Positions 1-9,399 of a DNA stretch of 64,000 bases are shown piece after piece. A program made the position numbers and the translations under genes. This stretch comes from Symsagittifera roscoffensis (lineage: Eukaryota > Xenacoelomorpha > Acoela > Convolutidae), in the NCBI RefSeq assembly GCF_963678635.1, contig NC_087063.1, positions 33,726,682-33,790,681 of the forward strand, written 5' to 3'. The notes beneath the pieces are model-generated. The model made no database searches. It was not told the DNA's origin and worked only from the letters and a program-made list of their open reading frames with translations. Position 1 is the first letter of the stretch. Every line of letters begins with the position of its first letter.

Positions 1-580
1 TGGCCACTCATTCTGGGCTCTGATTTTCAAGAAACTGTCTGAAAATTATTCATACCACTTTATACAAACTCAGCTGGATTTTCTTGAGGAACACTCATAC
101 TAAATGAAACTGAAAAAGTGAAAAACAATCGTTTTGCCGGTGCATCAGCCTGAACGCTTCAATGTAGACAGCAGCAAAGCAGAGCTTCGCAACGATTACG
201 ATGGTGGCCGGTCAATGGGCAGAATGGTCTAAAAGCAGAAAAGGCCTGAGAACAAAAAAAAACAGATATATTGAGTTATGAGCTTATCATTAAAACAGTA
301 ATTTGAATTGTCAATATCACAAAAGAAATCAATAAACAAGTACAGCCGATTGTTGTGCAAATAGCACAGATTAAAATTCAAAGCATCAAATAAAACAGAA
401 GATAAGAAAAATAGTTCAAGTTAGCGTATAATAATAAAAAAACTAAATTACAAAAGGGGCCCTTCCGTTTAGTTACGGTAAGTGCACAAGCTGGATAGGG
501 CCATACCAGCGATATCAAAATGCATATATATCAGCAATGAAGTCATAAATCAGCATTAAATGCATCGTCGTAATGTTAAT
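1..580. other. No gene; probable retroelement 3' flank
   Basis: I see no supported coding region. The stretch lies downstream (minus strand) of the retroelement C-terminal ORF that ends at 581 and may be its 3' untranslated region. At 409-435 it holds a copy of the module that also forms the inverted repeat at 1055-1107 and 1701-1753. Confidence 0.4.
409..435 (+). repeat. Third copy of the GTTAGC inverted-repeat module
   Basis: The segment around 418-435 (AAGTTAGCGTATAAT) matches the start of the repeat at 1055 and, in reverse complement, the end at 1753. The match to the 1753 side also covers the preceding AGTTCAAG. It therefore brackets the retroelement fragment at 581-1036 on its other side. 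Confidence 0.55.
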
Positions 581-1036
581 TTATCTTAGCCGTCCTTCCT
601 CTACAATAGCGCTTATGGAGTTGTCGATAAATTGAACTTTGCGTAGCGATCTGCAACCCCTTATACAAAGTATAGAGCTCCTCAAGAGCGCGAAGCTTAT
701 TTTGGTTCCTATGTAGTTTATAGATTCTGGATAGCTTTCTTGTCTTTTTTCACTTAGTTTTTCGGCTAATCGCTGCGTCGTCCGCGTGGCTGTTGGAGCA
801 GCGCCACCGGTGCATCCAAAAATTAGCGGGCAGAAGCTACTCTGCTCTACGTTTAAAATTCTTTGCTGATATTTGGAGTTCTTCAGCGTTTCGTGGTATT
901 TGTATGCATCCTTGTGCAGTTTTCGCGATGTTTTGGCATGGGGGTTGAAAATTTTCACATCAAAGAAAGCGCGGCTGAATCGTGAACCCCAGAGTCCGTT
1001 TGCCTTAATGTCAAGTCGTGCCTCATCTTCAGTTGT
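581..1036 (-). pseudogene. C-terminal fragment of a LINE-like retroelement protein
   Basis: About 150 residues are open on the minus strand and end at 581. From memory of the family, the blocks ARLDIKANGLWG, RAFFDVKIFNP and ISFALLRSSILCIRG belong to a C-terminal domain found in many invertebrate LINE-like reverse transcriptase proteins; the order and spacing fit. The domain may be nuclease-like, but I cannot prove this. The open frame runs on to 1126, but residues encoded above about 1036 read through the inverted repeat at 1055 and look foreign. The upstream RT part is absent, so this is a 5'-truncated relic that the PLE fragment to its right appears to have interrupted. Confidence 0.6.
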
Positions 1037-1054
1037 AGTTGAATTGTTGACAAA

Positions 1055-1107
1055 GTTAGCGTATAATGCTAAAACAATGAACATTACAACTGCAGTGTCA
1101 ACTGCCG
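1055..1107 (+). repeat. Inverted repeat, left arm
   Basis: This segment begins GTTAGCGTATAATGC and ends CAACTGCCG. Its reverse complement recurs at 1701-1753 with only a few mismatches. The two arms enclose the PLE endonuclease fragment. Confidence 0.75.
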
Positions 1108-1110
1108 TTG

Positions 1111-1724
1111 CCGGTACTACTCCCACGAAGATTTCGAAGGCAGTTAGAGACTGCGAAGCAAATCAACACCCACCTGCTTTCTATAGTCCTGTTGTTCGCG
1201 ATACCATTACCAAAATTTGCCAACTGGAAACACCCGAAAACTCCCAGACCTACAACACCAAAGAGTCTGTGAACGGAAGACGTAACATGGTGATATTGCA
1301 ATACAGAGGGCGCTCGTCAGATAGTTTGGCTAAGAAGTTACGCGCTATTATTGAAGGGATATCAACAGTCTCTACAACACAGAAACTGAAAACATGTCTG
1401 CCATCATTAAAAAACCCTATTCCTGAGAGCAGATGCAGTCGAGTTGTTTATAAACTAATTTGTTCCGAGTGCCAATCCTGCTATGTGGGTCAAACGAACA
1501 GACATCTCCAAACTCGACTTCAAGAACACATGAGTGCGTCGGCACATGTTGGAGCTCATCTGAGAGAATACGGGGCAAACATGGGTATGAACGTGAAGGT
1601 TATTGATCGCAGTTTTGATGAAAACAAACTTTTAACCCTGGAAGCTCTACATATCGCAAAATTGAAGCCGGCACTGAACACGCGAGAGGAATACCCGCAA
1701 CGGCAGTTGAAACTGCAATTGTAA
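1111..1724 (+). pseudogene. Penelope-like element, GIY-YIG endonuclease fragment (plus strand)
   Basis: This is the C-terminal part of a PLE protein: the linker after RT, then a GIY-YIG endonuclease. The open frame starts at 873, but the part before about 1111 is antisense to the neighbouring retroelement and is not PLE. The linker reads with the PLE pattern LQYRGRSSDSLAKKLR and CLPSLK. The nuclease shows VVYKLIC (GIY position), CYVGQT (YIG position), the following Arg in LQTRLQEH, Glu in LTLEALHI and Asn in ALNTREE, so the catalytic set looks complete. The protein ends at 1724 inside the right arm of the inverted repeat. RT is missing, so the piece is not autonomous. It differs from families A and B further right and lies in the opposite orientation. 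Confidence 0.75.
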
Positions 1725-1753
1725 TGTTCATTGTTTTAGCATTTTATGCTAAC
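1701..1753 (-). repeat. Inverted repeat, right arm
   Basis: Reverse complement of 1055-1107 with a few mismatches. It overlaps the last codons and stop of the PLE endonuclease fragment. Confidence 0.75.
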
Positions 1754-2020
1754 TTGAACTAATTTCCATTTCTTCTATTTTATTTCACCTTCTATTTTAA
1801 TTGATGCTTTGAATTTTAACTGGTGCTATATTTTACATTGTTTTCTTCCGCAATTTAAATCGTTATCCGATATTTGTTGTTTTTTAGTGTCAACTGCCAA
1901 AAAATACGGAAGAAAAACAAATCAACTGCCAGCTCAGCAGTACCGCCTACCTCTTTATTTTATTCTAACAAGTGTTGCCCTTCTAGGGAGTACTCTTTGC
2001 AGTTATAAGAAATTTAAAAT

Positions 2021-2068
2021 GTTAATTCAAACCTTTTTGGCACATTTTGTACATCATCAGGATTAAAA
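2021..2068 (-). ncRNA. Hammerhead-ribozyme-like core, copy 1 (decayed)
   Basis: On the minus strand, stem I (TTTTAATC) is followed by CTGATGA (complement of 2054-2060), a short hairpin (TACA/AAA/TGTG) and then CCAAAAAGG where CGAAA is expected. GAATTAAC follows and can pair with stem I with one bulge. The loss of the GAAA guanine makes this copy look inactive. Confidence 0.35.
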
Positions 2069-2219
2069 TTTTGATTACTGATGATGTTTTTCAGATTAAT
2101 GATGATGTCAATTCAGACGAAAACGTTTTAACATTTAACTTGTTTTTACTGAATAGCACAGAAAATTCCGAATATAGTCTTGGAAATAGCTCACTCAACA
2201 TTAAAAAAAATTTTAAAAT

Positions 2220-2266
2220 GTTAATTCAAACGTTTTTCGCTTATTTGTGGATCATCAGGATTGAAA
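2220..2266 (-). ncRNA. Hammerhead-ribozyme-like core, copy 2
   Basis: This copy keeps both core boxes on the minus strand: CTGATGA (complement of 2252-2258) and CGAAA (complement of 2235-2239). After CGAAA a two-base stem III with a tiny loop, a UUU cleavage triplet and GAATTAAC can be drawn. Hammerheads with a minimal stem III are established features of PLE ends. Stem II is weak here (CCACA against AAGC). Confidence 0.4.
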
Positions 2267-2511
2267 TTTTTTAACAATATTTACAAAACGATCAAAGACC
2301 TGAAAAAATGAGAAACATGTCTAATAATGCTCTAAAATTTTTCGAGCAACAAATTTTAAACAATTGTAATTACATAAAAAATACGTAATCATTGATAACA
2401 TTATCCGGTAAAAATTTTGAGATTTTTTAGTTTTTTGTTCTATCATTGTTATAAAAATTGAATTTGAAAGTATTCGTTTCTGACATGTCAGTTGTTCGAA
2501 ATTTAGCCATG

Positions 2512-2697
2512 TTATTCATGGACTATAGTTTGTGTTGAATCCCGGCTCCTGAATTCATCGCGTGTGTTGATTCTCGGCCTCTCCCTCCAAATATGCAAAG
2601 CCTCTAGTGTGAGTAGCTTCTGAGTGTTGGCTGTTAGTTCTATTATCTCTGACTTCAGCTCAGCAGTACCGCCGACCTTTTTATTACATTCTGACAA
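2512..2697 (-). pseudogene. PLE family A endonuclease C-terminal end
   Basis: Sixty-one codons are open. They contain LLTLEALHIW and RINTRDEF, the Glu and Asn blocks at the end of the PLE GIY-YIG nuclease. The upstream nuclease core is missing because the tandem unit is truncated. The block repeats at 3099-3236 as part of copy A1. Confidence 0.6.
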
Positions 2698-2746
2698 GTG
2701 TTGCCCTACTAGGGAGTATTCTTTGCATTTATAAAAAAGTTAAAGT

Positions 2747-2794
2747 GTTAATTCAAACTTTTTTTGCACATTTTGTGGATCATCAGGATTAAAT
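2747..2794 (-). ncRNA. Hammerhead-ribozyme-like core, copy 3 (decayed)
   Basis: Minus strand: TTTAATC, CTGATGA, a CACA/AAA/TGTG hairpin, then CAAAA in place of CGAAA, then GAATTAAC. It has the same position and spacing as copies 1 and 2 in the next tandem unit. Confidence 0.35.
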
Positions 2795-3098
2795 TTTTCT
2801 ACAATGTTTACAAAACGATCAAAGATCTGAAAAATGAGAAACATGTCTAAAAAGGCTCTGAAACTTTTTAACCAATCACTTCAAATAACTGTAATTACAT
2901 AATATAATTACGTAATCATGAATTAGATTTTCCTATAAATTTCTGAGATTTTTTAGTTTTTTTTAATTCTTTCATGATTAAAAAATTTCGATTTGGGAAC
3001 ATTTTTGATTCTGACATTTCAGTTTTTTTTGAATTTTAGCCATGTTATACATAGACTATAATTTTAGTGTTATTACCCGGCTCCTGATTTCATCGCGT

Positions 3099-5213
3099 GT
3101 GTTGATCTTCGACCTCTCCCTCCAAATATGCAAAGCCTCTAGTGTCAGTAGCTTATGAGTGTTGGCTGTTTGGTCTATAATCTCTGACTTCAGCTCAGCA
3201 GTACCGCCTACCTTCTTATTACATTCTAACAAGTGAAGCCCTACTGGGGAGTCCCCTTTGCTGTGTTGCGTTGATCATCGACCCTCGTGGCTAAATATCG
3301 TGGCTAAAGGGCCGACATAGGTGGAGTTACATCCCCTACATGTAAGCTTGTACACCACTTTGGACCTCAGTTCACGAGCAAAGGATGTTTTGAGGGATGG
3401 CAAGCAAGTTTTCAATTTTCTTGTTGTAAAATTATTTGTGCCTTGGATATTTGCCGAACCTTTGCAGCTAACAGTTGAGATGGATTGCCTCGATATTGCA
3501 TTGTAAGAAGGGGGCTGAGTCTTTCAACCATTTATCATTTCTCGGTTCTGATGCCGTCAACTCAAAATTTTTTCCCCTCAATGATCTTGTTAAAAGCTTC
3601 AAACACTACCCTGTCCGACCAGTTTTTGAATATTGATTGTCAATCCATTGTTTCAGATTTTTTTTCAATGACCGACCAAAGTCTTTCCATGTTGATGAAA
3701 ATTAGAATGGTGCCGGTATCAGTGTGTTTTTGGTACAAACCACATGTGACTTTTTTTCCTGAATCCACGTTGACATTTAATTCCAAAAAGGACAAATTAC
3801 CTTCACTATCAAGTTCTTCTATGGTGAACTGCAAGTTTGGATGCAACTTATTGGCAGCCTCGAGAACTATCCCAGGATCGCCCTTGACCCTTCTAACTAT
3901 GTCGTCCACTTATCTTAGAAAAACTTTAACACCAATCACAGTCCGATCTGTTTCCTGTTGTTTTTTGCAAGTCATGCAATACCATACTGTTTCAGCGATT
4001 TCTGCGTATTTGAATTCAGATATGTTACCACACCCTAAGTGGTACCAATTCAAAAAAGCTTCGCATTCTACCCCTTCTGCCCGATGTGTCAACTTTTTTT
4101 GACATCTAGGGCACACGTCCTTGTTACCCTCATTTAGCACAGTCAATTTTGGTACTTCGTTCTTTAATGCAGGTTCGTACTCTTTGGGCCACAAATTGGC
4201 CAATATTACTGCAAGGGAGGCGCCCATTGCTAAACCGTCTTTTTGTTCATACCACAAACCATTGCATTTAAAGTGTACATTACTCACTGCCAAATTCAGT
4301 AGTTTTTTCATAGTCGTGCGAGATGTTTCCGGAGGGTTGATTTGCTCATTGAATCACCTCAGGGCTATTTCAACCGCTTCCTTGAGCGGGACATTAGTGG
4401 ACAAACTCTTTACATCAGGGGAAATTATACTCTCGTCAGAGTCCAACTCAGTTTTCGCCAAGATCTCCCTGGCCATTTGAGTGTTCGTTTCTATGTTTGC
4501 CCCCTCAATTTCATCAAAGAACTTTGCCAATGTTTTACTTAGGTTGTCAAATGAGCTACCAGGTGAAGAAAGGACGGGACGAAGTGGTGTGTCTTGTTTG
4601 TGTACTTTTGCTAATCCATACATCCTAGCCGGCTGCGCTCCCGTTGATCTCAACCTAGTATACAGCGCTTCGTTCATCTCGTCCTTCTCTTTCATGGCGA
4701 GTAATTCTTTGTTTATGTCTTTTTCATTTTTCATAATCACGCTGTCTGTCAGATTCTTCCTCTCACTAAAATGTTCTGCCTGTAATAAATCTTTCAGTTT
4801 TTTCTCATATGTCTCCTTTTTCATTACACAAAAAACCACCCCCTTATCAAACGGCACTGCCAGAAGACCGTTGCCCTTCAATACTTTCTGGCTTTTTCAA
4901 CACCTTTGTCAGAGGGTGTCGGTTTCACATTCTTAGCACATGTCTATGCAGCTGCTTCAATCTCACATAGTTAGTTTCGTACCAACTTCATTGAATTAGT
5001 TTCGTACCGGATGTTTTGGCCCAAAACTTAAGACTTGCCGCACCCAAAGCGGTAAATCCCTTCATCTAAAATTCTAATTGACCTTTCATCCAAGTTTTTT
5101 AATGGTCTATCCTGTCTTTCCAAAAAATTTTCAAGCTTTCTCTTGTGTCGGCTTATCAGGTTATTGACACTACACCTTGCTTGCCGGTTCAGATAGATTT
5201 TTACCGAACCCCC
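3099..5213 (-). pseudogene. Penelope-like element copy A1
   Basis: Read on the minus strand from 5213 down. N-terminal part: LISRHKRKLENFLERQDR and VLSFGPK-type blocks (4985-5145). RT fingers lie at 4354-4881, with DKG near the start, RPVLS and motif A as SPDVKS. A frameshift near 4355 leads to motif B, GLAMGASLAV, and the PHD finger (3967-4113). A TAA stop at 3910-3912 replaces the Tyr of YVDD; the thumb follows. The endonuclease (3099-3500) keeps VVYKLTC and TYVG but loses the downstream Arg helix. The PHD finger has Phe in place of its fourth Cys (ECEAFLNWYH). Inactive: at least one frameshift, one catalytic-site stop and a damaged endonuclease. Confidence 0.75.
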
Positions 5214-7146
5214 TCGGATCTCAGTTCAAGAGCAAAGAAAGTTTCGATGGATGCCAAACTTGTGTTTATTTTTCTTGTTATAAATTTTTTTTTGTGCCTC
5301 GGATATTTGCCGAATCTTTGCAGCTAACAGTTGAGATGGATTAGCTCGATATTGCATTATAAAAAGGAGGGGGTGAGCTTTTCAAGGATTTATCATTTCT
5401 CGGTTCTGATGCCGTCAACTCAAAATTTTTTCCCCTCAATGATCTTGTTAAAAGCTTCAAACACTACCCTGTCCGACCAGTTTTTGAATATTGATTTTCA
5501 ATCCATTATTTCAGATTTTTTTCAATGACCGGTCGAAATCTTTCCATGTTGATTAAAACCCTATGAACCGTCCCTTCAATAACGTTTCTTTTGTACTGCA
5601 AAGGTGCGCAGCCTCTGAAAATTAGAATGGTGCTGATATCAGTGTGTTTTTGGTACAAACCACATGTGACTTTTTTTCCTGAATCCACGTTGACATTTAA
5701 TTCCAAAAAGGACAAATTACCTTCACTATCAAGTTCTTCTATGGTGAACTGCAAGTTTGGATGCAACTTATTGGCAGCCTCGAGAACTATCCCAGGATCG
5801 CCCTTGACCCTTCTAACTATGTCGTCCACTTATCTTAGAAAAACTTTAACACCAATCACAGTCCGATCTGTTTCCTGTTGTTTTTTCTGCAAGTCATGCA
5901 ATACCATACTGTTTCAGCGATTTCTGCGTATTTGAATTCAGATATGTTACCACACCCTAAGTGGTACCAATTCAAACAAGCTTCGCATTCTACCCCTTTT
6001 GCCCGATATGTCAACTTTTTTTGACATCTAGGGCACACGTCCTTGTTACCCTCATTTAGCACAGTCAATTTTGGTACTTCTTTCTTTAATGCAGGTTCGT
6101 ACTCTTTGGGCCACAAATTGGCCAATATTACTGCAAGGGAGGCGCCCATTGCTAAACCGTCTTTTTGTTCATACCACAAACCATTGCATTTAAAGTGTAC
6201 CTTACTCACTGCCAAATTCAGTAGTTTTTTCATAGTCGTGCGAGATGTTTCCGGAGGGTTGATTTGCTCATTGAATCTCCTCAGGGCTATTTCAACCGCT
6301 TCCTTGAGCGGGACATTAGTGTACAAACTGTTTACATCAGGGGAAATTATACTCTCGTCAGAGTCCAACTCAGTTTTCGCCAAGATCTCCCTGGCCATTT
6401 GAGTGTTCGTTTCTATGTTTGCCCCCTCAATTTCATCAAAGTACTTTTCCAATGTTTTACTTAGGTTGTCATATGAGCTATCAGGTAAAGAAATGACGGG
6501 ACGAAATGGTGTGCCTTGTTTGTGTACTTTTTCTAATCCATACAGCCTGGCCAGCTGCGCTCGCGTTGATCTCAACCTAGTATACAGCGCTTCGTTTATC
6601 TCGTCCTTCTCTTTCATGGCGGGCGAGTAATTCTTTGTTTATGTCTTTTTCAATTTTCATAATCACGCTGTCTGTCAGATTCTTCCTCTCACTAAAATGT
6701 TCTGCCTGTAATAAATCTTTCAGTTTTTTCTCATATGTCTCCTTTTTCATTATACAAAAAACCACCCCCCCCCCCCCATCAAACGGCACTGCCAGAAGAC
6801 CGTTGCCCTTCAATACTTTCTGGCTTTTTCAACACCTTTGTCCGAGGGGGTCGGTTTCACATTCCTAGCACATGTCTATGAAGCTGCTTCAATCTCACAT
6901 AGATAGTTTCGTACCAGTTTCATTGAATTAGTTTCGTACCGGATGTTTTGGCCCAAAACTTAAGACTTCCCGCACCCAAAGCGGCAAAATCCCTTCATCT
7001 AAAATTCTAATTGACCTTTCATCCAAGTTTTTTAATGGTCTATCCTGTCTTTCCAAAAAAAATTCAAGCTTTCTCTTGTGTCGGCTTATCAGGTTATTGA
7101 CACTACACCTTGCTTGCCGGTTCAGATAGATTTTTACCGAACCCCC
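5214..7146 (-). pseudogene. Penelope-like element copy A2
   Basis: The longest single reading is 5856-6617 (253 residues). It shows RT motif 2 (GTPFRPVIS), motif A (SPDVNSLYT, Asp 94), motif B (GLAMGASLAV, 154-163) and a complete PHD finger (195-243). The frame then fails and a TAA at 5830-5832 replaces the Tyr of YVDD, as in A1. Beyond it 5506-5829 encodes the rest of the palm and the thumb. The fingers lie at 6577-6813 with a run of about 14 C at 6766-6779 that breaks the frame. The endonuclease is cut off at 5214, where it joins the N-terminal part of A1; the GIY-YIG core is therefore absent. N-terminal blocks lie at 6900-7140. Confidence 0.75.
5889..6035 (-). other. PHD-type zinc finger inside the PLE RT palm (copy A2)
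   Basis: Pattern Cx2Cx12Cx2Cx4Hx2Cx17Cx2C, a textbook C4HC3 PHD finger. Residues 195, 198, 211, 214, 219 (His), 222, 240 and 243 of the 253-residue reading are the ligands; CLNWYHLGC and VWYCMTC are the most PHD-like parts. It sits after motif B and before the catalytic YVDD position. Equivalent fingers lie at 3967-4113 (A1), 13320-13467 (A4, frameshifted), about 15944-16092 (A6, one stop), 23646-23792 (A8) and 25599-25745 (A9). PHD fingers usually read histone tails, so a role in target choice is possible, but that is inference. Confidence 0.8.
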
Positions 7147-8335
7147 TCGGATCTCAGTTCAAGAGCAAAGAAAGTTTCGAGGGATGTCAAACTTGTGTTT
7201 AATTTTCTTGTTGTAAAATTTATTTGTGCCTCGGATATTTGCCGAATCTTTGCAGCTAACAGTTGAGATGGATTAGCTCGACATTGTATTATAAAAAGGA
7301 GGGGGTGAGCTTTTCAAGGATTTATCATTTCTCGGTTCTGATGCCGTCAACTCAAAATTTTTTCCCCTCAATGATCTTGTGAAAAGCTTCAAACACTACC
7401 CTGTCCGACCAGTTTTCGGATATTGATTTTCAATCCATTGTTTCAGATTTTTTTTCAATGACCGGTCAAAAGTCTCCCATTTTGAGGTACTTCTAAAGTC
7501 CCTAAGGACCGTCCCTTCATCAACGTTTCTTTTGTATTGCAAAAATGCGCAGCCGCTAAAATTTATGGTGCCGGTATCAGTTGGTTTTCGGTACCACCCT
7601 TATGTGACCTCTTCTCCTGAGTCCACGTTGACATTTAAATCCAAAAATGCCAAATTACCATTACTATCAAGTTCTTATATGGCGAACTGCAAGTTTGGAC
7701 GCAAATTGTTGGTAGCCTCTTGTACTACCCCAGGATTGCCCTTGACAGTTTCAACTATGTTTTCCACATAACTTAGAAAACTCTAACACCATTCTGAGTC
7801 CGATCTGCTTCTTGTGTTTTTTTTTGCAATTCATGCAAAACCATACTGTTTCAGGGATGTTTGCGTATTTGGGTTCCGATATGATATCACACCCTAAGTG
7901 GTACCAATTCAAACAAGTATCGCTTTCTCCCACTTTAGTTCGATATGTCATCACCTTTTCCTGAGATCCATGGCAGAATTCCTTGTTATCCTCATTTAGC
8001 ACAGTCAATTTTGGAACTTTTTTCATTAATGCAGGTTTGTATTCTTTGAGCATCAAGTTGGCCAGTATTACTGCATGAGAGGCTCCCATTGCTAAACCGT
8101 CTTTTTGTACATACCACAGACCATTGCCGTACTCACTGCCAAACTTATTAGTTTTTTTGATAGTTTTGCGAGATATTTACGGAGGATTGATTTGCTTATA
8201 GAACCTCCTCGGGGCTATTTTAACAGCTTTCTTGAGCGGGTCATTAGTGTATAAACTCTTTGCATCAAGGGGTATTGTACTCTCATCAAAGTCCAAAATC
8301 TGTTTTCTCCAAGATCTCCCTGGCCACTCACCTTT
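7147..8335 (-). pseudogene. Diverged PLE copy A3 (subfamily A')
   Basis: Aligns with family A but is clearly diverged. The reading 7751-8089 holds the end of motif B, a worn PHD finger (CHGS and ESDTC in place of CPRC and ECEAC, with CLNWYHLGC and WFCMNC kept) and a frameshift just before the catalytic motif, which in the right frame reads YVEN (7759-7770). The thumb part 7147-7750 has in-frame stops. The copy is 5'-truncated near 8335, inside the fingers after motif 2, where it abuts the 3' end of B1. Its endonuclease is cut at the shared junction near 7146. Confidence 0.7.
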
Positions 8336-8384
8336 TTTTTAACGTATAATCAGACCGACAAAAGTATCATGGAAGGAATTGAGA

Positions 8385-8430
8385 GTTTAAATTACGCATG
8401 TTTTTGCACATTACTGCATCATCTGTTTCA
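8385..8430 (-). ncRNA. Hammerhead-like core at the B1 3' end (decayed)
   Basis: Minus strand: CAGATGA stands in place of CTGATGA, followed by a GCA/GTAA/TGC hairpin, AAAAACATGCGTA, then ATTTAAAC. A two-base stem III (AC...GU) with a four-base loop and a GUA cleavage triplet can be drawn. Both core boxes carry one substitution, so activity is unlikely. The position matches the cores in the family A 3' ends. Confidence 0.3.
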
Positions 8431-8739
8431 AAATATTAAAATTTTTTTGAAATGATCATCGATCATAAAAATATCCTAAGACAAGGTCTCTACAAAGTTT
8501 TAACAATTCAACCAATCAGAACTTCGCAAATTTGAAATTCGCGCAAAATTGCCTCATCTTACTTCATCAGACTTAGGTTTCTGAGACATCAGTTTTTTTA
8601 ATTGAGTCAAAACCAAGTTTTAATTTTTCAATTTGTCTTATTTTCCGATTTCGAGACATGTGATTTTTTTATTTCAAAATTTATATACTTATGCATCAGC
8701 CAAAAAATTGTTTTTGGAACGATAACTTAAGGGTCAGTT

Positions 8740-9130
8740 CCCTGCTCCTGAACTCATTGCGCGTGTTTAGTTTTGGTCTCTTCTTCCAGATAAGACTTGT
8801 TTCTAATGTCAGTAGCTTGACGTTGGTGTTAGCTTGGTCTGTAACCTCCCATGACATTCATGCGCTCGTGCCCTCATTTCCACACCGTCCTAGATGTTTT
8901 CCTACGTGCGAGTCCTCATCCCGGTGTTCGTCAGTACTAAGGGTTAGATATCGAACCATTTGACCGACATAGGTGGAATTACATCCACAACATGAAATCT
9001 TGTAAATGACTTTTGCTTTTAAATGACGTGAAAAAGAAGATTTCAATGATAGTAGGCCGGTTTTCTCTTTTCTGGCGTTGAAAACAATTGGTGCCCTGAT
9101 TATATTTCTCACCTTATTTGAAAATGTCAA
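8740..9130 (-). pseudogene. B1 GIY-YIG endonuclease
   Basis: The reading 8858-9130 shows VIYKISC (GIY position) and TYVGQM (YIG position), so the first two catalytic blocks are present. The usual Arg of the next helix (TRxxEH) reads LSTDEH and is lost. After a stop at 8858 another frame continues with VKLLTLETSLIW and LNTRNEFRSR, the Glu and Asn blocks. In PLEs this domain nicks target DNA. The break between the two halves makes the copy inactive. Confidence 0.65.
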
Positions 9131-9399
9131 TTTTTGATTGCCTCAGCAAGGTTGCGGTGTCTGTATTATCAATATACCTTGATGTATGGCTCATGTTGAC
9201 TTTCCATTAGATTAGTCTGTTAAGGGTCCTTGGGAATGTCTTATCTGTCCAAGATTCTGGGTATTGGTTGTCAAGCTAATGTTTTCTAGTTATCTTCATG
9301 TCCTCATCGAACTTATTCCAAAATGAACTGCTTCTGAAAATTCGATGAGCTGCGCCATCTATCATGTTTTTCTTCTAATGGACTGAAGCTCAGCTCCTA

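Larger units (their letters stand above)
1931..3098 (-). repeat. Tandem copies of a PLE family A 3' end
   Basis: The motif AGCTCAGCAGTACCG, from the endonuclease C-terminal coding part, recurs at 1931, 2657 and 3192. The 3' untranslated segment with ATCATCAGGATT recurs near 2051, 2250 and 2778; the last two are about 528 bases apart. Each full unit carries the endonuclease C-terminal end followed (minus strand) by about 340 bases of untranslated DNA. Head-to-tail partial copies are typical of PLEs. The right end runs into the first segmental unit at 3099. Confidence 0.7.

Noticed and set aside
3485-4102. Plus-strand readings of 60-205 codons that run along every PLE copy
   Set aside because: They are antisense shadows of the minus-strand RT. 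Their repeats follow the copies exactly and their composition is not protein-like.
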